Positions 56,056 to 64,000 of a stretch of 64,000 nucleotides of DNA are shown one piece after another. The stretch spans positions 310,001-374,000 of the forward strand of contig NZ_SRPE01000001.1 in assembly GCF_004785645.1 (NCBI RefSeq). The letters run 5' to 3'. The DNA comes from Empedobacter tilapiae. Its GTDB lineage: Bacteria > Bacteroidota > Bacteroidia > Flavobacteriales > Weeksellaceae. The translations under genes and the position numbers were made by a program. The notes under the pieces are model-generated. The model made no database searches and had not been told where the DNA came from. It saw nothing but the letters and a program-made list of their open reading frames with translations. Positions within the stretch are counted from its first letter, which is position 1, and each line of letters starts with the position of its first letter.

Positions 56056-56388
56056 TTAATATTCTGGTGCTAATTCAATTACCAATCCATCCATTTCATC
56101 TGAAAGATGTAATTGACAACCTAAACGAGAATTATCTTTTACATTGAATGCTTCTGCAAGCATTGCATCTTCATCAGGAGTCATTTCTGGTAATGGAATC
56201 TCAGGCGTTAATACATAACACTGACATGATGCACACATCGCCATACCACCACAAACACCTATTGTTCCTTCTGGTGCTAATTCATATGCACGAACTAATT
56301 CCATAATATTCATATTCATATCAGTAGGTGCATCAACTTCATGAGAAACACCTTCTCTATCTATAATTGTAATTTTAATATCTGCCAT
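56056..56388 (-). CDS. 2Fe-2S ferredoxin
   Basis: Small electron carrier of 110 residues with the adrenodoxin/ISC-type fold. The cluster ligands are in [19 protein letters not shown] (cysteines spaced C-x5-C-x2-C near 45-54) and a later one in [16 protein letters not shown], a typical ISC-type ferredoxin end. A further cysteine pair member (CQC) is present next to the third ligand. It lies 75 bp upstream of polA on the same strand. A partner reductase could be the enzyme at 58939-59991, but that link is inferred only. Confidence 0.92.
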   Translation of the reverse strand: MADIKITIIDREGVSHEVDAPTDMNMNIMELVRAYELAPEGTIGVCGGMAMCASCQCYVLTPEIPLPEMTPDEDAMLAEAFNVKDNSRLGCQLHLSDEMDGLVIELAPEY

Positions 56389-56407
56389 AACACTTTTTCA
56401 AGATAAA

Positions 56408-56415
56408 CAAAAATA
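56408..56415 (-). promoter_or_regulatory. -7 promoter box of the ferredoxin gene
   Basis: The minus-strand reading is TATTTTTG, an exact TAnnTTTG, 19 nt before the ATG. A TTG lies 16 nt further upstream (56434-56432), slightly closer than the usual spacing. Confidence 0.45.
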
Positions 56416-56533
56416 CGGATTGTTTGTTTCTCAAAAAAGAATATACCTCATTGGTTTATATTTAATATTAATTTTAAATAAGATCTGTTACAAATTTATC
56501 ATTTCAACGACAAATCCTAAAAAACACAACATA

Positions 56534-57325
56534 ATGAACGCACACGAAATAGATTACAAAATTTACGGCGAAGAAATGCAATTTGTCGAAATTGAATTAG
56601 ATCCACAAGAAACTGTTGTAGCAGAAGCAGGGAGTTTTATGATGATGGATGATGATGTAAAAATGGAAACTATTTTTGGAGATGGCTCTCAGCAAAATGG
56701 AGGTCTTTTCGGAAAATTATTAAATGCTGGTAAGCGCATGTTAACAGGAGAAGGTCTATTTATGACTTCCTATACAAACTATGGTCAAGGTAAAAAGAAA
56801 ACTGCATTTGCAGCTCCATATCCAGGTAAAATAGTACCAATAGATTTACCAGAAGTAAATGGGAAATTTATCTGTCAAAAAGATGCTTTTCTTTGTGCTG
56901 CTAAAGGAGTTTCGGTTGGAATAGAATTTAATCGAAAACTAGGAACTGGACTTTTTGGAGGGGAAGGTTTTATTATGCAAAAATTAGAAGGCGACGGAAT
57001 GGCTTTCATTCATGCTGGCGGAACATTACACCGTCGAGTTTTACAAGCTGGTGAAGTTCTAAAAGTTGATACAGGTTGCATTGTTGGTTTCGAACAATCT
57101 GTTCATTACGATATCGAATTTATTGGCGGAATAAAAAATACATTTTTTGGAGGCGAAGGTATTTTCTTTGCGACTTTAAGAGGGCCAGGAGTTGTATATA
57201 TTCAGTCTTTACCTTTTAGCCGTTTAGCAGATCGTATCATTGCTCATGCACCTTCTGCGGGTGGTTCTTCTCAAGGTGAGGGTTCTATCTTAGGAGGTTT
57301 AGGAAGACTAATTGATGGTAATTAA
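56534..57325 (+). CDS. AIM24/TIGR00266 family protein
   Basis: A 263-residue protein from the ATG at 56534 ([33 protein letters not shown]). The in-frame start at 56420 would add 38 atypical residues and overlap the ferredoxin promoter. The AIM24 family folds as a beta-prism with repeated glycine-rich turns, seen here as [33 protein letters not shown] and [32 protein letters not shown]. The function in bacteria is unknown. It is a single gene, divergent from the ferredoxin gene. Confidence 0.9.
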   Translation: MNAHEIDYKIYGEEMQFVEIELDPQETVVAEAGSFMMMDDDVKMETIFGDGSQQNGGLFGKLLNAGKRMLTGEGLFMTSYTNYGQGKKKTAFAAPYPGKIVPIDLPEVNGKFICQKDAFLCAAKGVSVGIEFNRKLGTGLFGGEGFIMQKLEGDGMAFIHAGGTLHRRVLQAGEVLKVDTGCIVGFEQSVHYDIEFIGGIKNTFFGGEGIFFATLRGPGVVYIQSLPFSRLADRIIAHAPSAGGSSQGEGSILGGLGRLIDGN

Positions 57326-57333
57326 AATTTTAA

Positions 57334-57368
57334 AATGAAAAGAGTTAAAAAAATAAACTCTTTTCATT
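57334..57368 (+). terminator. Hairpin after the AIM24-like gene
   Basis: AATGAAAAGAGTT (57334-57346) pairs with AACTCTTTTCATT (57356-57368). A strong 13-bp stem, but the 3' flank lacks a clear T run. Confidence 0.55.
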
Positions 57369-57432
57369 CTAATACGAAAAACCGTAATTATTTTCCATTG
57401 ATTTTTCTTATTTTTAAGAAAAATTTCATCTT

Positions 57433-58878
57433 TTGAAAAAACTGTTACTAATTGTTATTTTTTGTTCAAATTTAATCTTTGGACAAAATATATTATCATT
57501 TAGCAATGATCAATATAGCGGAATTAATGGTTCCTTATTTTCTCCAACAACCTCTTATTTCAATCCTAATAAATGGGATGTAAATATTATTTCGGAAGAT
57601 ATTCTACTTACAAATGATTACGCATATATTTCAGATCAAAACATAATAGGTTTACTAAAAGGTGAAACAAAAACAGCAAATTTAAAAGCAGGTATTAGAG
57701 GAGAAACACATTCTAATATTCTAGATTTCACTACTAAAAATTCAGTTTCTTATCATCTAGAAAATGACATATTAGGACCTTCTATATCTTTTAAAAAGAA
57801 GATTAATAACCAAACTTTTAGACTTGGTTTTTTTTCTCGTTTGAGAACTCAAGGTTCTATAAAAGACTTGGATAATTATTTTCGTTTTAGCAACCAAAAA
57901 GAATTAGAACCTCGAAATTATACTTTTGAACCTAATAAAACTAATGCAATGAATTGGGGTGAGTTTGGTTTAAATCTATCTACAAATTTACATACAACAA
58001 ATACATCTGAACTTATTATTGGAACTAATATTAAATATCTTTTAGGTTTGGATGGTGCTTATGTTAAAAATAAAAGTGCCATAAAATTAGAGGCAATACC
58101 TACTTCTACAAGTACAATTTCCAATCCTGATGCTGATATTTACGCTTCTGGTTTTGATATTGAAGCAGGATATTCAACAAATTATGATTTTGATCGTGAT
58201 CAATACATTCTTCGCAATAGAGGAAATGGAATAGGAATAGATTTAGGAGTTTCATTTGTGAATAGAAGAATAAATGATGAACTATATGATTTTAAATTTT
58301 CAGCAAATTTATTAGATATAGGATTAGTAAAGTTCAAAGGGGAAAATCATCATTTTTATAATCCTTCACAGAAAATTCAAATTAGAAATAATCCGAATTT
58401 AGATGGTGTTCAATTTGAAAGTATAGACCAATATTTACGACTTCTGAGTAAAGAAATTTATGGGAATGAAATTCAATCTAAAACTGAAAATAATTTTTCC
58501 ATTGGCCTACCAACAAGTTTACATCTTAACCTGAGTAAAAAAATTATCGAAAATCATTACTTAAATTTCAATTTGATACAACGAATGCCAATTTTCGAAA
58601 ATAGCTTGAAGCGTGTCAATGTGCTTCAAACTTCTTATACTATCCAAAAAGATGGATTTGGAATTGGCCCTTCCCTTTCTATCTATGATTATGAAAATGT
58701 AACGTTAGGTGGTTATGTAAGAATTGGACCTTTAATTTTAGGAAGTGATAATGCAATTCCTATTCTTTTTAAACAGAAAAAATTGACATCTGCTAACTTT
58801 TATTTCGGGTTAAAATTATATCCTTTCTGGGATAGTGAAGCTAAAAGACGAAGTCGTGAACCTTGTGAATGTGAATAA
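57433..58878 (+). CDS. DUF5723-like outer-membrane beta-barrel protein
   Basis: A 481-residue exported protein. The start codon is TTG at 57433; no in-frame ATG lies nearby upstream, and the product begins with a normal signal peptide (MKKLLLIVIFCSNLIFGQN). The mature part is a series of beta strands with alternating aromatic residues and repeated glycines, fitting an outer-membrane barrel, and resembles the DUF5723 family of Bacteroidota. The C-terminus ends RRSREPCECE. Function unknown. It is convergent with the reductase gene downstream. Confidence 0.72.
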   Translation: MKKLLLIVIFCSNLIFGQNILSFSNDQYSGINGSLFSPTTSYFNPNKWDVNIISEDILLTNDYAYISDQNIIGLLKGETKTANLKAGIRGETHSNILDFTTKNSVSYHLENDILGPSISFKKKINNQTFRLGFFSRLRTQGSIKDLDNYFRFSNQKELEPRNYTFEPNKTNAMNWGEFGLNLSTNLHTTNTSELIIGTNIKYLLGLDGAYVKNKSAIKLEAIPTSTSTISNPDADIYASGFDIEAGYSTNYDFDRDQYILRNRGNGIGIDLGVSFVNRRINDELYDFKFSANLLDIGLVKFKGENHHFYNPSQKIQIRNNPNLDGVQFESIDQYLRLLSKEIYGNEIQSKTENNFSIGLPTSLHLNLSKKIIENHYLNFNLIQRMPIFENSLKRVNVLQTSYTIQKDGFGIGPSLSIYDYENVTLGGYVRIGPLILGSDNAIPILFKQKKLTSANFYFGLKLYPFWDSEAKRRSREPCECE

Positions 58879-58879
58879 A

Positions 58880-58916
58880 AAAACCTTCTATGTAAACGTA
58901 AACATAAAAGGCTTAA
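58880..58916 (-). terminator. Terminator between the barrel protein and reductase genes
   Basis: ACCTT.TATGTAAACGT (from 58883) pairs with the matching arm ending AAGGCTT at 58913; the core is the palindrome TATGTAAACGTAAACATA (58890-58907). On the minus strand it exits into T7. Confidence 0.7.
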
Positions 58917-58938
58917 AATATTTTTGAGTATTTGAAAA

Positions 58939-59991
58939 TTAGTCAATAGCTTTGACAACCGCTTTTTCAGCTTCTTTTCTTGTCCCATCAAAACCATCAA
59001 CACCAGAAACAGTTGTGTATTTTAAGACAAATTTTTTCCCAGGATTCATTCTATTGTAAACAGACTGGCACATTAACGTCGCTTCGTGGAAACCACATAA
59101 AATCAACTTCAATTTTCCTGGATAAGTATTTACGTCACCAATTGCATAAATCCCTTCAATATTCGTTTGATAATCTAATGCATTATTTACTTTGATTGCA
59201 TTTTTCTCTATCTCCAATCCCCAATTTGCAATTGGACCTAATTTTGGAGAAAGACCAAATAATGGAATAAAATAATCAGTTTCAAGCTCAAAAGTTTCAC
59301 CTTCTTTTTCAATTACCAAACTTTCCACTTTTCCTTCACCTTTAATTCCAGTAATTTCAGCAGGAGTAACCAAATTAATTTTTCCAGCTTTTTTCAATTC
59401 AATTACTTTATCAACAGAATCTAACGCTCCACGAAACTCGTTTCTTCTATGAACTAAAGTGACTTCTGCAGCAACATCAGCCAAGAAAATTGACCAATCC
59501 AAAGCAGAATCTCCACCTCCAGCAATCACAATTTTTTTATCACGGAACAATTCAGGATTTTTTACAAAATACTCCACTCCATTTTCTTCGTATGCTTCAA
59601 TATTTTCGATAATTGGTTTACGAGGTTCAAAAGAACCAAGACCTCCAGCAATTGCAACTGCCTTTCCTTGAACTTGCGTTCCTTTATTTGTTGTGACAAT
59701 AAAAGTTCCGTCTTCTTGCTTATCAATTGTTGTAGCTTGCTCATTTAGAGTAAAACCTGGCTCAAATTGTTTAATTTGCTCCATTAAGTTGTCAATCAAT
59801 TCACCAGCACCAACAGAAGGATAACCAGGAATATCAAAAATCGGTTTCTTTGGATACAATTCCGTCAATTGTCCTCCAGGTTGAGGAAGTGCATCAATAA
59901 TATGGCATCTCATTTTTAATAAACCTGCTTCGAAAACGGCAAAAAGACCAGTTGGCCCAGCTCCGATTATAACTATATCTGTTTGAATCAT
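58939..59991 (-). CDS. Ferredoxin-NADP+ reductase, thioredoxin-reductase-like
   Basis: FAD enzyme of 350 residues of the thioredoxin-reductase-type FNR family. It has the FAD-binding start TDIVIIGAGPTGLFAVFEAG, the PQPGGQLTELYP loop that replaces the redox region, the NADPH-binding segment VIAGGGDSALDWSIFLAD and a late FAD motif IEGIYAIGDVNTYPGKLKLI. There is no CxxC redox pair, which separates it from thioredoxin reductase. It would pass electrons between NADPH and a ferredoxin, for which the 56056 gene is a candidate partner. Confidence 0.88.
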   Translation of the reverse strand: MIQTDIVIIGAGPTGLFAVFEAGLLKMRCHIIDALPQPGGQLTELYPKKPIFDIPGYPSVGAGELIDNLMEQIKQFEPGFTLNEQATTIDKQEDGTFIVTTNKGTQVQGKAVAIAGGLGSFEPRKPIIENIEAYEENGVEYFVKNPELFRDKKIVIAGGGDSALDWSIFLADVAAEVTLVHRRNEFRGALDSVDKVIELKKAGKINLVTPAEITGIKGEGKVESLVIEKEGETFELETDYFIPLFGLSPKLGPIANWGLEIEKNAIKVNNALDYQTNIEGIYAIGDVNTYPGKLKLILCGFHEATLMCQSVYNRMNPGKKFVLKYTTVSGVDGFDGTRKEAEKAVVKAID

Positions 59992-60028
59992 TTTTTAAAT
60001 TTTATTTAGAACGTTACTAAATTGAATG

Positions 60029-60036
60029 CAAATTTA
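60029..60036 (-). promoter_or_regulatory. -7 promoter box of the reductase gene
   Basis: The minus-strand reading is TAAATTTG, an exact TAnnTTTG, 37 nt before the ATG at 59991. Confidence 0.45.
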
Positions 60037-60097
60037 ATGAATTTGAACAGATTAATCGATGATTATCATCAGAAGTCTAATAATATTTATTGATAAT

Positions 60098-60131
60098 AAA
60101 AAAGACAAATTCAATAATGAATTTGTCTTTT
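60098..60131 (-). terminator. Terminator of tRNA-Met
   Basis: AAAAGACAAATTCA (60100-60113) pairs with TGAATTTGTCTTTT (60118-60131), with an ATAA loop and T-rich exit on the minus strand. Confidence 0.85.
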
Positions 60132-60138
60132 GAAGTTG

Positions 60139-60212
60139 TAGCGAAGAGCAGAATCGAACTGCCGACCTCAGGGTTATGAATCCTGCGCTCTAACCATCTG
60201 AGCTACCTCGCC
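60139..60212 (-). tRNA. tRNA-Met (anticodon CAU)
   Basis: A 74-nt cloverleaf on the minus strand: acceptor GGCGAGG with CTTCGCT (two G-T pairs), D arm GCTC..GAGC, anticodon arm CAGGA-TTCATAA-CCCTG, variable AGGTC, T arm GGCAG-TTCGATT-CTGCT and discriminator A. The anticodon is CAT. The last anticodon-stem pair is A-C, a mismatch. CCA is not encoded (ACA follows). Elongator tRNA-Met is preferred over the lysidine-modified tRNA-Ile by overall similarity, but that cannot be settled here. Confidence 0.93.
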
Positions 60213-60227
60213 TTGTTTTTAGTGGTG

Positions 60228-60259
60228 CAAATATAAGAGGTTATTTTCGATTAAAACAA
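60228..60259 (-). promoter_or_regulatory. Promoter of tRNA-Met
   Basis: On the minus strand: TTG (60259-60257), 21 nt, then TATATTTG (60235-60228). Both Bacteroidota elements are present at usual spacing, 15 nt before the mature tRNA 5' end. Confidence 0.7.
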
Positions 60260-60361
60260 ATCTTTTTTGAAATATTTTCAATAAAAAGTCGCTTAAATAG
60301 GCTAATCAATTGAATTTCATTAAAATTAAAATCACATTTTTTTTAAGAAAATATCATCCTC

Positions 60362-60394
60362 AAAAAAATCCTCAAGCAAAACTTGAGGATTTTG
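60362..60394 (-). terminator. Terminator of the aminotransferase gene
   Basis: AAATCCTCAAG (60366-60376) pairs with CTTGAGGATTT (60382-60392), with a run of T on the minus strand exit. Confidence 0.8.
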
Positions 60395-60415
60395 ATATTT
60401 TATCTGCTTTTCTAC

Positions 60416-61597
60416 TTACGCTAAAGCATTTTTGATACGTGTCATTGCTTCTTTCAACTCTTCTACAGACGCAGCATACGAAATACGAATACAATTTTTA
60501 GATCCGAAAGCCGAACCTGAAACAACCGCAACTTGCGCATGCTCTAATAAATATAAAGCCAAATCATCTGCATTGTTAATTGTAACACCATTATACGTAT
60601 TTCCGAAAGTTGCCGTAACATCTGGAAATAAATAGAAAGCTCCTTTTGGTTCGTTCACTTTGAACGTTGGAATTTCTCTTGCCCAACCTAACATCAATTC
60701 GCGTCGCTCTGCAAAAGCATCAACCATGTATTGAACTGAGCTTGGATCTGCTTCTAAAGCTGTAATTGCTGCACGTTGTGCAATAGATGTTGCTCCCGAA
60801 GTCACTTGCCCTTGTAATGTTTCGCATGCTTTTGCTAACCAAACTGGCGCTCCAATGAAACCGATTCTCCAACCTGTCATCGCAAAAGCTTTTGCTAAAC
60901 CATTTACAGTTACTGTTTGGTTATAAACTTCTGGGAAAGATGCTATCGAAACATTTTTTTCTCCGTAAACAATGTGCTCATAAATTTCATCCGAAATAAT
61001 AATTACATCTGGATATTTAGCTAAAACAGTTGCTAAACCTTGTAATTCTTCTCTTGTATAAACTGATCCTGATGGATTACAAGGAGATGAATAAATAATT
61101 GCACGCGTTTTATCTGTAATTGCAGCCTCTAATTGTGCTGGTGTAATTTTGAAATCAGCTTCTAAAGTTCCTTCCACAAAAACTGGCGTTCCTCCTGATA
61201 ATTCTACAATATCTGAATAAGAAACCCAATAAGGAGTAGGAATAATCACTTCAGTTCCTTCGTCTACAATTGCTTGTAAAACATTATAAATAGATTGTTT
61301 TGCTCCTGTAGAAACTACAATCTGGTTTGCTGTATACTCAATATTGTTATCACGTTTAAACTTCTTACAAATCGTTTCCTTCAAATCTTCATACCCAGCA
61401 ATAGGAGGATATCCAGAATAATTTTCGTCGATAGCTTTCTTAGCTGCCTCCTTGATAAAATCTGGTGTATTGAAATCTGGTTCTCCAATACTTAAACTAA
61501 TCACATCTATTCCCTGTGATTTTAATTCTCTTGCTTTCGCAGACATTGCAATAGTTGCAGATGGTTTCAAATTCTGTAAACGCTTTGAAAGTTGCAT
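60416..61597 (-). CDS. Pyridoxal-phosphate aminotransferase, aspartate aminotransferase-like (class I)
   Basis: Transaminase of 393 residues. Markers in order: ISLSIGEPDFNTPDFIKEAAKKAIDENYSGYPPIAG near residue 35, VSTGAKQSIYNVLQAI (phosphate-binding region), IIYSSPCNPSGSVYTREEL, IISDEIYEHIVYG, the PLP lysine in NGLAKAFAMTGWRIGF near 238, and the arginine in NCIRISYAASVEEL. The layout is that of the Igamma aspartate aminotransferases, whose members also act on other substrates. It is a single gene, divergent from tpx. Confidence 0.92.
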   Translation of the reverse strand: MQLSKRLQNLKPSATIAMSAKARELKSQGIDVISLSIGEPDFNTPDFIKEAAKKAIDENYSGYPPIAGYEDLKETICKKFKRDNNIEYTANQIVVSTGAKQSIYNVLQAIVDEGTEVIIPTPYWVSYSDIVELSGGTPVFVEGTLEADFKITPAQLEAAITDKTRAIIYSSPCNPSGSVYTREELQGLATVLAKYPDVIIISDEIYEHIVYGEKNVSIASFPEVYNQTVTVNGLAKAFAMTGWRIGFIGAPVWLAKACETLQGQVTSGATSIAQRAAITALEADPSSVQYMVDAFAERRELMLGWAREIPTFKVNEPKGAFYLFPDVTATFGNTYNGVTINNADDLALYLLEHAQVAVVSGSAFGSKNCIRISYAASVEELKEAMTRIKNALA

Positions 61598-61708
61598 AAT
61601 ATTTGTGTGTTATTTGTAATGTAACAATTTATTGTTGCGAAGATACTTTTTTCTCCGTAGAATTTTGTTACTTTTAATGATTAAAAATCTAGAATAAAAC
61701 AAAAAATT

Positions 61709-62209
61709 ATGACTGAAATTACATTCAAAGGAAATCCTATTCATACAGGTGGAGATTTACCAACAGTTGGTGAAAAAGCCCCAAGTTTTGCTTTAACAGC
61801 AGGCGATTTAAGCGACAAAACATTGGCTGATTATGCTGGAAAAAATGTTGTTTTAAATATTTTCCCAAGTGTTGACACAGGTGTTTGTGCGCAATCTGTA
61901 CGAACATTTAACAAAGAAGTTTCTTCTGCTGCAAATACAGTTGTGTTATGTATTTCGAAAGATTTACCTTTCGCTTTATCTCGTTTTTGTGCTGCCGAAG
62001 GTTTGGATAATGTAGTAACTTTATCTGATTTCAAAAATGAAGAGTTTGCAAATGCTTATGGTGTAAAAATGGTTGATGGACCATTAAATGGATTATTATC
62101 TCGTGCTGTTGTAGTAATTAACCCAAATGGAGAAATTGCTTATGCAGAACAAGTTCCTGAAATTGGACAAGAACCAGATTACACGCATGCTTTAGCAGCA
62201 ATTAAGTAA
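61709..62209 (+). CDS. tpx: Thiol peroxidase (atypical 2-Cys peroxiredoxin)
   Basis: Periplasmic or cytosolic peroxidase that reduces lipid and hydrogen peroxides through thioredoxin. The 166-residue protein has the peroxidatic Cys60 in SVDTGVCAQSVRTFN and the resolving Cys94 in LSRFCAAEGLDNV, plus the family turn TLSDFKNEEFANAYGV and the RAVVVINPNGEI strand. No signal peptide is visible. Length is standard for Tpx. It is a single gene ahead of a strong bidirectional terminator. Confidence 0.95.
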   Translation: MTEITFKGNPIHTGGDLPTVGEKAPSFALTAGDLSDKTLADYAGKNVVLNIFPSVDTGVCAQSVRTFNKEVSSAANTVVLCISKDLPFALSRFCAAEGLDNVVTLSDFKNEEFANAYGVKMVDGPLNGLLSRAVVVINPNGEIAYAEQVPEIGQEPDYTHALAAIK

Positions 62210-62228
62210 TCAAAATAGTTTTCAAAAT

Positions 62229-62260
62229 AAAAAGCGTTACCCGAAAAGTAACGCTTTTTG
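62229..62260. terminator. Bidirectional terminator after tpx
   Basis: AAAAAGCGTTAC (62229-62240) pairs with GTAACGCTTTTT (62248-62259). It serves tpx and the convergent 62262-62675 gene. Confidence 0.85.
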
Positions 62261-62261
62261 T

Positions 62262-62675
62262 TTATTTCCCAACTAAAATCACTTCTTTAGAATTTATCCG
62301 AATAACTCTTTCACTTTCAAAAGTAAAAATTAAGTCATCATTTTCATTTGGATATTCTTTATCAACTAATGAATAATTTTCATCACGTAAATTAGAATCT
62401 AAAAATGTAATTCCAGATAAACATGAATCGTCTTCAATATATTCTTCAGAAGGTTTAATTTGTTTTAGATATGTATAATTATTTACTAAAAAATATAAAT
62501 CATTATACTTCATTTTTTTAATAGTATTTTCTTCTATTTTGACAAAATGTATTTTAATACTTTCATCTGTCACCTCCAATTCATTTGAAATAAAATCATA
62601 ACAATTATGAAGATCTATTTCTTCATTCTCAAATTCAATTTCTGTAAAAGAAATAATTTTAAAACTTGTTTTCAT
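62262..62675 (-). CDS. Hypothetical acidic protein
   Basis: A 137-residue protein not recognised. It has no signal peptide and no transmembrane segment and is rich in glutamate, aspartate and asparagine, with alternating hydrophobic residues suggestive of beta strands (SFKIISFTEIEF, DLIFTFESERVIRINSKEVILVG). Two cysteines are present (near residues 25 and 85). It lies 40 bp downstream of the 3-hydroxyacyl-CoA dehydrogenase gene on the same strand and may be read through from it. Confidence 0.55.
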   Translation of the reverse strand: MKTSFKIISFTEIEFENEEIDLHNCYDFISNELEVTDESIKIHFVKIEENTIKKMKYNDLYFLVNNYTYLKQIKPSEEYIEDDSCLSGITFLDSNLRDENYSLVDKEYPNENDDLIFTFESERVIRINSKEVILVGK

Positions 62676-62715
62676 TAGATTAAATTCCCAATTAAATCAA
62701 TAGTTAATCAACTAA

Positions 62716-63606
62716 TTACTTTGCAAACTGAGCAGCTAATTTTTCTGCTTTCTTCGATTCAGAATAATCATAGAATCCTTCTCCAGATTTAACTCCTTTT
62801 TTACCTGCTGTTACCATGTTTACTAATAATGGACAAGGCGCGTATTTAGGATTTTTGAATCCGTCGTACAACACTTCTAAGATTGATAAACAAACATCTA
62901 AACCAATAAAATCAGCTAATTGTAATGGCCCCATTGGGTGAGCCATACCTAATTTCATTACTTCGTCAATTTCTTTTACACCCGCAACACCTTCATATAA
63001 AGAATAAATTGCTTCGTTAATCATTGGCATTAAAATACGATTGGCAATAAAACCAGGATAATCGTTCACTTCAACCGGAACTTTTCCTAATTTTTCTGAC
63101 ATTTCCATAATCGCTTTCGTTACTTCGTCTGTTGTATCGTAACCGCGAATAATTTCGACCAATTTCATCATCGGAACGGGATTCATGAAATGCATTCCAA
63201 TCACTTGTTTTGGACGACTCGTAATAGACGCAATTTTTGTAATCGAAATAGAAGACGTATTTGACGCTAAAATTGCATTTGCAGGCGCAGCTTCATCAAT
63301 TTGTTTGAAGATTTTCAATTTCAAATCTAAATTTTCTGTTGCAGCTTCTACAACTAAATCAGCATTTTTTACCGCTTCAACCGTATCTGTAAATGTTGTA
63401 ATATTATTCAAAGTAGCTGTTTTATCAGCTTCAGAAATTTTCTCTTTTGCGATCATACGATCTAAATTTCCAGCGATTGTTTTCAATCCACGATCTAAAC
63501 TATCTTGAGAAACGTCAACTAAATTTACTGCAAATCCTGATTGTGCAAAAACGTGAGCAATTCCGTTACCCATCGTTCCAGCTCCAATAACTGTAATATT
63601 TTTCAT
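62716..63606 (-). CDS. 3-hydroxybutyryl-CoA dehydrogenase family protein
   Basis: NAD-dependent oxidoreductase of 296 residues acting on 3-hydroxyacyl-CoA. The Rossmann start is ITVIGAGTMGNGIAHVFAQSG and the acidic ribose-binding residue is in VNLVDVS. Catalytic and substrate motifs are ILASNTSSISITKIAS, GMHFMNPVPMMKLVEIIRG (catalytic histidine), DYPGFIANRILMPMINEA and GMAHPMGPLQLADFIGLDV. Length and motifs fit the single-domain dehydrogenase used in fatty-acid, butanoyl-CoA or phenylacetate pathways; the precise pathway is not shown. EtfAB in this window could serve the same catabolic flux. Confidence 0.9.
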   Translation of the reverse strand: MKNITVIGAGTMGNGIAHVFAQSGFAVNLVDVSQDSLDRGLKTIAGNLDRMIAKEKISEADKTATLNNITTFTDTVEAVKNADLVVEAATENLDLKLKIFKQIDEAAPANAILASNTSSISITKIASITSRPKQVIGMHFMNPVPMMKLVEIIRGYDTTDEVTKAIMEMSEKLGKVPVEVNDYPGFIANRILMPMINEAIYSLYEGVAGVKEIDEVMKLGMAHPMGPLQLADFIGLDVCLSILEVLYDGFKNPKYAPCPLLVNMVTAGKKGVKSGEGFYDYSESKKAEKLAAQFAK

Positions 63607-63686
63607 CTTTTTGTATGTTTGTTTTTATTATTTATTTTTTTCGTGATTCGAAGCTCGTTTTGCGTTTTCCGAAATTCGTACTTCGA

Positions 63687-64000
63687 TTATTCTTTCTCAA
63701 TTGTTTGATTTTTGATGACTAGTTGCTCTTTTTCAAAATAAGCAATGATCTCCAATGCAACTTTCAATGCATTTCGTCCATCTTGTAACGAAACTTTAAT
63801 TGGTGAATTATTCACAATAGAATCTGCAAAACTTTCTAATTCATCCAAAATTGCATTATTTGGTAAAACTTCAGGATGTTCGAAACAAATTTCTCTACGA
63901 TCTCCTTTATCATTTTCCAAAATCATGGCAAACTCACTTGGATTTTCTGGTGCTTTGTGCATTTTAATAATTTCAGTCTTCTTCGTCAAGAAATCAATTG
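63687..64000 (-). CDS. Gfo/Idh/MocA family oxidoreductase, C-terminal part (cut by window edge)
   Basis: The last 104 or so codons of a sugar-type NAD(P)-dependent oxidoreductase; the open frame continues past base 64000 with no start in view. The visible sequence runs DFLTKKTEIIKMHKAP, then EFAMILENDKGDRREICFEHPEVLPNNAILDELESF, and IKVSLQDGRNALKVALEIIAYFEK, which matches the typical C-terminal helix (VSLQDGxxALxVAxEI) of the family. The substrate cannot be judged from this fragment. Confidence 0.75.
   Translation of the reverse strand, partial: IDFLTKKTEIIKMHKAPENPSEFAMILENDKGDRREICFEHPEVLPNNAILDELESFADSIVNNSPIKVSLQDGRNALKVALEIIAYFEKEQLVIKNQTIEKE

Noticed and set aside
56420-56533. N-terminal extension of the AIM24-like protein
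   Set aside because: The extra 38 residues do not fit the family and would start close to the divergent ferredoxin promoter; ATG 56534 gives the standard start.

Overview
This window is AT-rich chromosome from a member of the Bacteroidota, class Flavobacteriia, most like the Weeksellaceae (Empedobacter/Chryseobacterium group). That placement is an inference from gene content: exosortase F with its partner protein, an OmpA protein with thrombospondin type 3 repeats, a LolA-LptF/G-RibB cluster behind FtsK, and many genes preceded by the Bacteroidota -7 promoter box TAnnTTTG with no obvious Shine-Dalgarno sequence. No rRNA genes, CRISPR array or complete insertion sequence were seen.

Layout. 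1-5500: the 5' part of dnaX, an AraC-type regulator, two paralogous cytosine-deaminase-like amidohydrolases around an ankyrin lipoprotein, and a small membrane protein. 5700-11550: ftsK, lolA-like, lptF/G-like and ribB in one run. 11600-19650: a secreted unknown, a DMT exporter with its Lrp/AsnC regulator, rpsA, an ABC1/UbiB kinase-like gene, an OmpA family protein and smpB. 19700-31700: an ABC-F ATPase, a LytS/LytTR two-component pair, a CPA2 antiporter, gyrB, rsmG, a GAF/fRMsr-like gene, the xrtF pair and rlmB. 31700-48200: thyA, an M1 aminopeptidase, folA, DUF2752 and CD225 membrane proteins, an MFS nucleoside transporter, a bifunctional nuclease, etfAB, tatC, kdsD-like, recQ, gpmI, a HAD phosphatase, map and a methyltransferase. 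53100-64000: polA, a ferredoxin, an AIM24-like protein, a DUF5723-like protein, ferredoxin-NADP reductase, tRNA-Met, an aminotransferase, tpx, a 3-hydroxyacyl-CoA dehydrogenase and a truncated Gfo/Idh/MocA oxidoreductase.

The accessory part is 48239-53045, set between two hairpin terminators. It has a tyrosine recombinase transcribed leftward, then a 216-bp segment bounded by perfect 19-bp inverted repeats (49525-49543 and 49722-49740), then rightward a secreted protein of unknown function, a large secreted protein with two Ig-like repeats, and two small helix-turn-helix proteins. The only exact TAnnTTTG box inside the bounded segment now reads toward the recombinase; after inversion it would sit 58 nt upstream of the first rightward gene. 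I read this as a candidate invertible-promoter switch for a surface locus, caught in the predicted OFF orientation. It is the best candidate for an undescribed system here.

Most of the rest is housekeeping. Convergent genes are usually separated by strong bidirectional hairpin terminators.
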